In this document: positions 8,801 to 14,290 of the stretch, piece by piece
How the letters are laid out: each line of letters starts with the position of its first letter
Numbering within the stretch: the first letter of the stretch is position 1
Assembly (NCBI GenBank): GCA_036525975.1
Contig: DATCZK010000119.1
Coordinates: 1-15,935, forward strand
Direction: 5' to 3'
From: Quisquiliibacterium sp036525975
Lineage (GTDB): Bacteria > Pseudomonadota > Gammaproteobacteria > Burkholderiales > Burkholderiaceae_E
Length of the DNA: 15,935 nt
The notes under the pieces: generated by a model
What the model saw: only the letters and a program-made list of their open reading frames with translations
Database searches by the model: none
Told to the model about the DNA's origin: nothing
Translations under genes and position numbers: made by a program

Positions 8801-9367
8801 TTGCAGGACGGCGAAACGCTGACGAGCGCGGTCGCGCAGGCGCTGTTCCGGCTGATGGCCTACAAAGACGAGTACGAGGTCGCGCGGCTGCACGCGCACA
8901 GCGGTTTCGCCGAGCGGCTGCGCGAGCAGTTCGACGGCGAGTTCCGCGTCGTCCACCACCTCGCGCCGCCCCTTCTGCCCACCGGCCGCGACGCGCTCGG
9001 GCGCCCGCGCAAGCGCGCGTTCGGGCCGTGGATGCACCGCGCCTTCGGTGTTCTCGCGCCAATGAAGCGGCTGCGCGGCACCGCCTTCGACCCCTTCGGG
9101 CACACGGCCGAGCGGCGCGCCGAGCGCGCGCTGGTGCCGTGGTTCGAGGGGGTGATCGCGCGCCTGCTCCACGGCCTGGACGCCGGCAACGTCGCCGCGC
9201 GCGCGAACATTGCGCGCGCTGCGCTCGAGATCCGGGGCTTCGGCCCGGTGAAGGCGAAGGCGATGCGCGAAGTGCGCGCGGAGGTGGACGCGGCGCTCGG
9301 CGCGCTCGGTGCGAGCGGGCTCGCGCCCCCGGGCCGCCAGAGCGATGAGTCGCCCCGGCCCTCGTAG
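5834..9367 (+). CDS. Indolepyruvate ferredoxin oxidoreductase family protein, alpha and beta parts fused
   Basis: A 1177-residue single-chain 2-oxo acid:ferredoxin oxidoreductase, which decarboxylates aryl or branched 2-oxo acids to acyl-CoA using thiamine diphosphate and Fe-S clusters. Order: pyrimidine-binding and transketolase-like N-terminal part (about 20-420); FCSGCPHNTS with C435 and C438; thiamine diphosphate region with GGEGVNW (476-482) and AMTGGQPVDG. A ferredoxin-like cysteine cluster follows, with C636, C639, C642 and C648, then C669, C675 and C680. Next is a POR-gamma domain starting at GVGGTGVITVG (from about 726), then a long C-terminal region (about 950-1160) like DUF6537 of fused family members. 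The fused length is normal for betaproteobacterial homologues. No separate ferredoxin gene is present. The substrate name comes from the family; phenylpyruvate or other 2-oxo acids are possible. The ATG overlaps the preceding stop. Confidence 0.92.
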   Translation: MNAADAHPLDLDYVLDDRYLRAEGRVYLTGTQALVRVLLDQARRDRAAGMNTAGFVSGYRGSPLGSVDLEMWRSADLLREHRIEFLPAVNEDLAATAVLGSQQVETKPGRTVDGVFGLWYGKGPGVDRAGDALKHGNAYGSSPRGGVLVVAGDDHGCVSSSMPHQSDVAFMAWFMPTLNPASVAEYLSFGEYGYALSRFSGMWVGFKAISETVESAASVQLAAPRAFVAPHFEPPPGGLHYRWPDLPGPQIESRIEAKKQAVYAFTEANPIDRRIYDIPDAIYGIVTTGKAHLDTMEALRLLGLDEAACRRLGIDIYKVGMVWPLPRRDALEFVREKREILVVEEKRGIVESQLKEYFYDYPGHKPERMVGKVDEIGQTLIPWIGELSPRLLPGILAQRLDPIFPGLGLVERANALMRHGDVIEIKGATRTPYFCSGCPHNTSTKVPEGSQALAGIGCHFMASWMDRNTTSLIQMGGEGVNWAASSKFTGMGHVFQNLGEGTWYHSGSMAIRQAIAAGANITYKILYNDAVAMTGGQPVDGPVSVAGIAQSARAEGVHRIALVSDAPELYDAEMLPAGTTIHHRRDLDAVQRELRTIAGVTVLIYEQACATEKRRRRKRGALEDPLRFPVINELVCEGCGDCSVQSNCLSVEPLDTPLGRKRRINPSTCNKDFSCLEGFCPSFVTVEGAPRRRSAGVDTDATARAAGLAPPELPEVAPVYDLLVTGVGGTGVITVGALVAMAAHLEGRGVSVLDFTGFAQKFGPVLAHVRLGTSPDALNQVRIDLGAADAVVACDIVVATSPKASSTYRRGTRAVASTSAMPTGDVVRARDADLKVSTRVDALARAVGDANLPAIDANRAAERLLGDSVYANVMMLGFAWQHGLVPIGFEALMRAIELNGVQVERNRQAFAWGRIACADRAFFVQASGGAPPPPDTLDAAIERRAKYLVQYQDQAYAARYRALVDKVRAAERALESTGATPGSEALTSALQDGETLTSAVAQALFRLMAYKDEYEVARLHAHSGFAERLREQFDGEFRVVHHLAPPLLPTGRDALGRPRKRAFGPWMHRAFGVLAPMKRLRGTAFDPFGHTAERRAERALVPWFEGVIARLLHGLDAGNVAARANIARAALEIRGFGPVKAKAMREVRAEVDAALGALGASGLAPPGRQSDESPRPS
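8787..8830 (+). repeat. In-frame 14-bp direct repeat inside the oxidoreductase gene
   Basis: CGCTGACGAGCGCG occurs at 8787-8800 and again at 8817-8830, exactly 30 bp apart. It encodes two LTSA segments ten residues apart in the C-terminal domain. It could be a trace of a small tandem duplication, or simply biased codon use in similar helices. Confidence 0.5.
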
Positions 9368-9387
9368 AAGCTCCGGGCCGGCTCGCC

Positions 9388-9393
9388 AGAGGA
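9388..9393 (+). promoter_or_regulatory. Ribosome binding site supporting a GTG start at 9399
   Basis: AGAGGA ends five bases before GTG 9399 and lies just after the oxidoreductase stop at 9367. The alternative ATG at 9345, inside the upstream gene, has only a weak preceding AG-rich stretch. Confidence 0.5.
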
Positions 9394-9398
9394 ACGCG

Positions 9399-10730
9399 GT
9401 GGCCCGCACGACCGCGCCCGCACGCGTTCCGCAGACCCGGCTCGGCCGCCTCGCGAACGTCGCGCTGGCCGCGGGCGAGCTCGCGCTCGGCGGCGTCGCG
9501 GAGGGGATCCGGCGCTTCGCGTCAGCAAACGCGAAGAGCGACGTCGCCACGAGCGCGCTGCTGTCGGCCGGCAACGCGCGCCGCCTCGCCGCGCGGCTGG
9601 CCCGGCTGCGCGGCGGCGCGATGAAGCTCGGCCAGATGCTGTCGCTGCAGGGCGAGGACCTGCTGCCACCGGAGTTCGCGCAGGCCCTGTCGATCCTGCG
9701 CGCGCAGGCCGCGCCGATGCCGCTTCGCCAGCTGCGCGGCGTGCTCGGGCGCGAGTACGGCACGGGCTGGGCCGAGCGCTTCGAGCGCTTCGACGAGGCG
9801 CCGGTCGCGGCGGCCTCGATCGGCCAGGTGCACCGCGCGCGCACGAAAGACGGGCGAGACCTGGCGCTGAAGATCCAGTACCCCGGCATCGCGCGCTCGA
9901 TCCGCAGCGACGTGGCGAACCTGGCGACGCTGCTGCGCCTGCTCAACGTGCTGCCAGGCGACACCGACGTCGACGCGCTCGCCGCGGCGGCCGCCCGGCA
10001 GCTGAGCCAGGAGGCCGACTACCTGGCCGAAGCGCAGTACCTCGAGCGCTACGCCGCGTTCGTGGCCGACGAGCCGCGCCTGCTGGTGCCGCGCGTGCAC
10101 CACGACCTCACCACCACGCGCGTGCTCGCGATGGACTACATGGCGGGCGAACCGCTCGAGGCCCTGGCCGAGCCGGGCGTGGCGCAGTCCACGCGCGACG
10201 CGATCGGCACGCTGCTCGAGGGGCTGATGTTCAGGGAGCTGTTCGAGTTCCGCACGATGCAGACCGACCCGAACTTCGCCAACTACCTGTGGCAGCCGGA
10301 AACGGGCAAGGTCGTGCTGCTCGACTTCGGCGCGACGATCCACTTCGAGCCGCAGTTCGTCGAAGAATACGTGCGCATCACCCGCGCGGTGATGGCGCGC
10401 GACCGCGCGGGCGTGGCCCGCCACGCGATCGCGATCGGCTACGCGGCCGCCGGCGACCCGCCCGAGAACGTCGAGGCCACCACCGACCTGATCATGCTGG
10501 TGTGCGAGCCGCTGCAGCACGCAGGGCGATACGACTTCGCCGCTTCCGACTTGCCGGCGCGCGCACGCGCGCTCGGCTTCGACCTCGGGCTGCGCCAGGG
10601 GCTCGTGCGCACGCCCCCGCCCGAGACGATGTTCCTGCACCGCAAGCTGGTGGGCTCGTTCCTGATGCTCGCGCGCATCGGCGCACGGGTGAACGCGCGC
10701 TCTCTGGTGCGAGCGCGTATAACTGAGTGA
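9399..10730 (+). CDS. ABC1/UbiB family kinase-like protein of the COQ8 (ADCK3) subtype
   Basis: A 443-residue protein of the ABC1 atypical kinase family, which supports ubiquinone biosynthesis or lipid homeostasis. Motifs: KLGQ of the KxGQ extension (K76, G78, Q79), the Ala-rich nucleotide loop AAASIGQVH (from A137), the ATP-lysine K158 in LALKIQYPG, the catalytic-loop equivalent QTDPNFAN (288-295, D290 and N295) and the metal-binding LLDFGA (D309). QTDPN in place of the HADPHPGN seen in UbiB is the form of mitochondrial COQ8A/ADCK3. KxGQ and the Ala-rich loop predict ATPase rather than protein kinase activity. GTG 9399 is preferred on its ribosome site; ATG 9345 would add 18 residues and overlap the upstream gene. 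The first 30 residues are basic and low complexity. It lies 31 bp after the oxidoreductase gene, so it is probably in the same transcript. Confidence 0.9.
   Translation: MARTTAPARVPQTRLGRLANVALAAGELALGGVAEGIRRFASANAKSDVATSALLSAGNARRLAARLARLRGGAMKLGQMLSLQGEDLLPPEFAQALSILRAQAAPMPLRQLRGVLGREYGTGWAERFERFDEAPVAAASIGQVHRARTKDGRDLALKIQYPGIARSIRSDVANLATLLRLLNVLPGDTDVDALAAAAARQLSQEADYLAEAQYLERYAAFVADEPRLLVPRVHHDLTTTRVLAMDYMAGEPLEALAEPGVAQSTRDAIGTLLEGLMFRELFEFRTMQTDPNFANYLWQPETGKVVLLDFGATIHFEPQFVEEYVRITRAVMARDRAGVARHAIAIGYAAAGDPPENVEATTDLIMLVCEPLQHAGRYDFAASDLPARARALGFDLGLRQGLVRTPPPETMFLHRKLVGSFLMLARIGARVNARSLVRARITE
10718..10723 (+). promoter_or_regulatory. Possible -10 element (TATAAC) upstream of the OsmC-like gene
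   Basis: TATAAC, five of six matches to the sigma70 -10 consensus, lies at the very end of the ABC1 gene, 35 bp before the OsmC start. It stands out in G+C-rich surroundings. No recognisable -35 lies 16-18 bp upstream. It could let the OsmC gene be expressed apart from the operon, but the evidence is weak. Confidence 0.25.
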
Positions 10731-10757
10731 TCCGCACAAGCCGATTGCGAGGACACC

Positions 10758-11201
10758 ATGGCACAGACCGTTGAAGTCGATCTCGAGCAGGAGCGCGACT
10801 ACCGCTTCGCCATCCACTTTCCCGACGACGTGCCCACGATCCACGGCGACGAGCGCCCGCCCCTCGGCCAGGGAACGGGCCCCACGCCGATTCAGCTGCT
10901 CGCGGCCGCGGTGGGCAACTGCCTCTCGGACAGCCTGCTGTTCGCGCTGCGCAAGTTCAAGCAGCAGCCCGAGCCGATCCGCACCCACGTTGCGGCCACC
11001 GTGGACCGCAACGCCGAGAAGCGGCTGCGCGTGACGAACATCGCGGTGAACTTGACGCTGGGCGTGCCCGGCCCGACGCTGGAGCACCTCGACCGCGCGC
11101 TCGCGCAGTTCGAGGAATTCTGCACCGTCACGCAGAGCGTGCGTCAGGGCATTCCGGTGACGGTGGAGGTGCGCGACAGCGAAGGCGCGAAGCTCAAGTA
11201 G
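10758..11201 (+). CDS. OsmC family protein (thiol peroxidase-like)
   Basis: A 147-residue cytoplasmic protein of the OsmC/Ohr superfamily. The two redox cysteines are placed as in the family: C55 in AVGNCLSDSL, at the start of the long central helix, and C122 in FEEFCTVTQS. The region TGPTPIQLLAAAVGNC is typical. OsmC and Ohr proteins reduce organic or fatty-acid hydroperoxides. Sequence alone does not separate an active peroxidase from the broader OsmC-like group. The ATG at 10758 is preceded by CGAGGA with suitable spacing. It lies 27 bp after the ABC1 gene and is the last plus-strand gene before the convergent regulator. A role in protecting the oxygen-sensitive upstream enzyme is possible but is inference only. 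Confidence 0.9.
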   Translation: MAQTVEVDLEQERDYRFAIHFPDDVPTIHGDERPPLGQGTGPTPIQLLAAAVGNCLSDSLLFALRKFKQQPEPIRTHVAATVDRNAEKRLRVTNIAVNLTLGVPGPTLEHLDRALAQFEEFCTVTQSVRQGIPVTVEVRDSEGAKLK

Positions 11202-11229
11202 CGCCGGACCCGTGCCAGGCAGCCGCCGC

Positions 11230-11249
11230 GCGCAGCGCCGCGACTGCGC
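11230..11249. terminator. Possible hairpin between convergent OsmC-like and regulator genes
   Basis: GCGCAG and CTGCGC form a six-base perfect inverted repeat with an eight-base loop, in the 54-bp gap between two convergent genes. There is no T-run on either side, so it does not look like a classical intrinsic terminator. Its position is its main support. Confidence 0.3.
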
Positions 11250-11255
11250 CGCGCC

Positions 11256-12920
11256 TCAGGTCGACTCGTCTGCAGCGGGCAGTGCGTGGGCGTTACGGCG
11301 CCGCGCCGGGCGGAGCTGCACAATCTCGGCCCTGGCCTCGCCCAGTGATTGCTCGCCGATCCTTGCCCAGGCCCCGGACAGCCGGTCGCGATCGACCTGG
11401 CGCAGCAGTGGCCAATAATCGCCATCGAAACCGACCCCCATGCGCGGGCACAGTGATCGCGCCAGTTTGGCCGCCGCGCGTGCAGCCTCGAAATTGCCAA
11501 GCTCCGAATCGAGGGCCGCCTTCAGCCCGTGGGCCCACGGGTAGCCCGGGTTGCGAGTGAGCGCGCTCTCCACGCTCTCCCTTGCCTGCTGGTTGGAGCC
11601 GCTCAAGAACAACGCGAAGGCTTCGATCGTCTTGAACACCCCGAACTCCACCGGCTCGATCGCCATCGCGTACCTGATGTGATCGAGGGCCTCGTCGTGC
11701 TTGCCGCAGTACGACAGCACGTCGGCGAGGTTGAAGTGCGCGTAGCCGTACGTCGGCTCGATCGCGACCGCCTTGCGCGCGTGTTCAAGGGCCTCGTCGT
11801 GGCGCCTCGTCCAGAGCATCAGCTTCGCCTGCAACTGATGGGGCGACCCGCGCTCGCCGGGAACCGCGAACGCACGCCGCGCTTGTTCGCAGCAGTGCAG
11901 GTAGCTCTGTCGCGGGTCGTCCACCCACCCGGCGATCCAGTCGAAGAAGTGCGTCCAGCCGAGAAGCACGAGCGCTGTCACGTCCGACGGGGCGATTCCG
12001 AGCGCGGTTTCGACTTCGATGCGCGCTTGCCGGTTCGTCTTCGCGCTGAACTGCGTGAACAGGTTCCAGGCGCGCAGGCAATGATCGGCCGCTGCCGCGG
12101 CGGGCGCATGCGCGAGCACGGTGCCGATCGAAACACTCTCGGAACTCCCGGGGCGAACGGCGGCGCCAGCTTGCGTTTCGCTCGCTCCCGCGGCCCTGGC
12201 GGCGTTCCAGATGCGGCGCGCGAGCGCGGCGGTCTCGGCACTCGGCTCGATTCCAATCTGCTCTCGCAACACCGTCTTGCAGCGCTCGTAGGCACGCAAT
12301 GCCTCGGCAGACATCCCGGCGCGCTCGAGCAGCAACATCAGCGACCGATAGCAGCCTTCGTGCACCGGGTCGCGCGCGAGCAGGCGATGCGCGAGGCCGA
12401 CCGCAACTTCGTTCGTCTGCGGGTTCGTTTCGCAGGCAGCGAGGCGTCCGAGCACGTCCTGGGCGAGCGCGCGCAGGCGCAAGCGCTCGGCCTCGATCCA
12501 TCGGGTGATCTCGTCGTCGTCCGGGTCGATCCCCTCGGCGAAATCGCCCTGGTAGAGCCGCGCCGCCAGCGCCAGAGAGGCCGCGTCGCCGCGCGCGGCC
12601 GCGCGCTCGAACGCGTCCACGTCGGTGAACTCGCGCCGGATCGCGATCCGGCCGATTCCCGCGTCGATCGAAGCATCGGCCGGGCCCAGCGACTTCCTGA
12701 GATGGTGCAGGCACTGGCGCAGCGCCGCGGCGCCGGAATGCGCGTCCTGCCCGGGATACAACATCGCGGCGAGCCGCTCGCGAGACACCCCCCGTGCGCC
12801 GTTCGCGGCCGCGGTTGCAAGCAACACCGCGGGTTTGCGCCCGAGCCGGGCGGGCTCGTCGCCGCAGGCGGGCGACCAGTCGATCCCGCCGAGCAGTCGC
12901 AGCAAGGCTTCGGTCTTCAT
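11256..12920 (-). CDS. SARP-like transcriptional regulator: winged helix, BTAD and TPR domains
   Basis: A 554-residue cytoplasmic regulator. Residues about 3-95 look like an OmpR/SARP-type winged helix (LRLLGG start, ARLGRKPAVLLA, and VSRERLAAMLYPG followed by ALRQCLHHLRKSLG). Residues about 97-245 are a bacterial transcriptional activator domain, containing VDAFERAAARGD, WIEAERLRLRALAQ and AYERCKTVLREQIGIEPSAE. After a short Ala-rich linker, residues about 290-530 hold TPR-like helices (for example EALEHARKAVAIEP and EALDHIRYAMAIEP), similar to TPR modules of class III cyclase-type proteins. No nucleotide-binding domain is visible, so it is smaller than AfsR. The ATG at 12920 gives the usual family N-terminus but lacks a ribosome site. 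TTG 12941 has AGGGG six bases upstream and is a real alternative; ATG 12965 is less likely. It is divergent from the secreted-protein gene, with a heptamer array between them. Confidence 0.87.
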   Translation of the reverse strand: MKTEALLRLLGGIDWSPACGDEPARLGRKPAVLLATAAANGARGVSRERLAAMLYPGQDAHSGAAALRQCLHHLRKSLGPADASIDAGIGRIAIRREFTDVDAFERAAARGDAASLALAARLYQGDFAEGIDPDDDEITRWIEAERLRLRALAQDVLGRLAACETNPQTNEVAVGLAHRLLARDPVHEGCYRSLMLLLERAGMSAEALRAYERCKTVLREQIGIEPSAETAALARRIWNAARAAGASETQAGAAVRPGSSESVSIGTVLAHAPAAAAADHCLRAWNLFTQFSAKTNRQARIEVETALGIAPSDVTALVLLGWTHFFDWIAGWVDDPRQSYLHCCEQARRAFAVPGERGSPHQLQAKLMLWTRRHDEALEHARKAVAIEPTYGYAHFNLADVLSYCGKHDEALDHIRYAMAIEPVEFGVFKTIEAFALFLSGSNQQARESVESALTRNPGYPWAHGLKAALDSELGNFEAARAAAKLARSLCPRMGVGFDGDYWPLLRQVDRDRLSGAWARIGEQSLGEARAEIVQLRPARRRNAHALPAADEST

Positions 12921-12981
12921 CGCAGTGGGCGGCCCGCACAAGGATCGCCCCTGACCTCCCGCCATGGGCAACCGGTTCCGT

Positions 12982-13021
12982 GTCACGCGATTGTGACGCT
13001 ACGGTGACGCGCGCGCAACGC
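12982..13021 (+). promoter_or_regulatory. Four heptamer repeats at 11-bp period: probable SARP-type operator
   Basis: Seven-base units occur at 12982 (GTCACGC), 12993 (GTGACGC), 13004 (GTGACGC) and 13015 (GCAACGC), each separated by exactly four bases. This is the spacing known for SARP activators such as ActII-ORF4 and DnrI. In those promoters the last repeat sits about 8 bp before the -10. Here GACACT at 13030-13035 lies at that distance and could be a poor -10 that needs an activator. The array lies between the SARP-like gene and the divergent secreted-protein gene. The first two units also form GTCAC-N6-GTGAC, so a dimer site is an alternative reading. Sequence pattern is seen; binding is inferred. 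Confidence 0.6.
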
Positions 13022-13065
13022 CCGCGGCCGACACTCGGGGCTCCGACAACCTCTGGGAGAAACCA

Positions 13066-13548
13066 ATGTCGACAAGCTCATCGGCAACGATCGCGTCGCT
13101 GCTCGCGTGTGTCGCGGCGGTCGGATACGCACAGCCCAAGGAAGTCCCGATCGACGCGACGCTGTGCTGGGGAGGCACGGCGCACGTGATTGCGCCTGCC
13201 CAGGGCTCGGTCATGGGTACCTACCAGCTCACCGGGCCGATGCGCAGCGCCGAACCGGGCGGCGCGTTCGACGGCGCGTCGTTCGAGTGCGTCGGCACCT
13301 TCGAGTCGCTCGCCGGCGATTTTCGGAGTGTCGGCTACTGCGTCTCGGTGGACAAGCAGGGCGACAAGGCCTGGGGGCGCGACATCCGGACGAGGACCGA
13401 GGACACCTTCGAGTACCTGGGCGGCACCGGGAAGTACGCGGGCATGTCAGGGACGGCCACCAAGGAGCGGCCCGGCGCCTTCCCCGCGGCGCGCCCGGGT
13501 TCGGTGCAGGGTTGCTCGCGGATTCTCGGGAAGTACCGGTTGCCGTAG
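13066..13548 (+). CDS. Small secreted protein of unknown function with four conserved-looking cysteines
   Basis: 160 residues. Residues 1-22 look like a Sec signal peptide ending in VGYA, giving a mature protein of about 138 residues starting QPKEVP. The n-region has no Lys or Arg, which is unusual. The mature chain has four cysteines (C34, C75, C92, C150), enough for two periplasmic disulfides. Many Gly, Thr and aromatic residues and the EYLGGTGKYAGMSGTAT stretch suggest a beta-barrel or beta-sandwich fold, as in small exported proteins with a GTGKYxG motif. I do not recognise a function. The ATG at 13066 has GGGAGA upstream. It is the first gene after the heptamer array and lies 62 bp before the lipoprotein gene, so both may be controlled by the divergent regulator. 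Confidence 0.82.
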   Translation: MSTSSSATIASLLACVAAVGYAQPKEVPIDATLCWGGTAHVIAPAQGSVMGTYQLTGPMRSAEPGGAFDGASFECVGTFESLAGDFRSVGYCVSVDKQGDKAWGRDIRTRTEDTFEYLGGTGKYAGMSGTATKERPGAFPAARPGSVQGCSRILGKYRLP

Positions 13549-13610
13549 CGCCGGCAGGCGGTCCGAGCGGGTGATCTCGATCCGGATGAAACCAACGAGG
13601 AGATGGGCAC

Positions 13611-14279
13611 ATGGACATCATCAGCGAGAAATCGAACGCGCGACGCGGAACGCTCGCGGCGGCAGTCGGATTGGGCGCGGCCCTCCTGGCGGGTGGGTGC
13701 GCGCTGACGGAGACCACTGCAAGCGCATTCAAACCCCCGCCGCCCGGAACGACGATCACGCGACAGGAAAACAACACCGGCAGCTTCGGCACGGGCAGCC
13801 GCGAGGTGAAGACGACCGTCGGCGCGAGCACCTGGAACGGGATGGAGGTCATCACGTTCTCCAGTGCGCAGGGAGCGGTCCTTTACAACAAGAACGGTCG
13901 GTTGGTCGCGTTCGTGAACCCGGCGAACAAGCCCATCGTGACGTGGGATCCACCGGAGGGCGGACACGGATTCCGATACCCGCTCGAGGTTGGAAAGACC
14001 TGGAACGAGACTGCCAGAATGACGATGCCCGACGGCAAAGTGGCGCCGCACGAGAACGCGTGCAGCGTCGAGAGCCGTGAGGAGACCACTGTTCCGGCCG
14101 GCAGGTTCATGACATTCAAGGTTCATTGCACGTCCCCCCGCGGGCTGGAATTGACGCAGTGGTACGCGCCCGGGCCGGGGCTGGTCGTCAAGCAGATCCA
14201 GAAGCGCGCGGCGAACAACCCGTTCGGGGGCGCAGGCACGCGCGAAGAGCAGATCGTTTCGCTGGACCTGAAGAGATAG
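13611..14279 (+). CDS. Putative lipoprotein of unknown function
   Basis: 222 residues. The N-terminus has a charged region with an Arg pair (residues 11-12), a hydrophobic stretch and LLAGGC, so Cys30 is a plausible lipidation site, although AGG before the Cys is not a perfect lipobox. The remainder is polar and beta-rich. It includes a KPPPPGTTI linker, a WDPPEGGHGFRYPLEVGKTW segment, TTVPAGRFMTFKVHC and a QWYAPGPGLVVKQ motif near the end. The last two resemble the VPAGxFxxxKV and WYxPGxGxVxK motifs of exported beta-barrel-type proteins of unknown role. The ATG at 13611 follows GAGGAG at eight bases. It is probably cotranscribed with the secreted protein before it and perhaps with the permease 12 bp after it. 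Function is unknown. Confidence 0.8.
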   Translation: MDIISEKSNARRGTLAAAVGLGAALLAGGCALTETTASAFKPPPPGTTITRQENNTGSFGTGSREVKTTVGASTWNGMEVITFSSAQGAVLYNKNGRLVAFVNPANKPIVTWDPPEGGHGFRYPLEVGKTWNETARMTMPDGKVAPHENACSVESREETTVPAGRFMTFKVHCTSPRGLELTQWYAPGPGLVVKQIQKRAANNPFGGAGTREEQIVSLDLKR

Positions 14280-14290
14280 TCGCGCGCCAA

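Noticed and set aside
5468..9964. A 1498-codon open frame on the minus strand, antisense to the oxidoreductase and ABC1 genes
   Set aside because: It is rich in Arg, His and Ala with no recognisable domain, lies opposite genes with clear catalytic motifs, and is the expected stop-free shadow of high-G+C codon bias.
12982..12997. CRP-type binding site reading of GTCAC-N6-GTGAC
   Set aside because: CRP half-sites run TGTGA then TCACA; here the order is reversed. The 11-bp direct-repeat reading explains four units, not two.
11529..13007. A 492-codon plus-strand open frame opposite the SARP-like regulator
   Set aside because: His/Arg-rich with no domain; the minus-strand frame carries a full winged helix, BTAD and TPR pattern.
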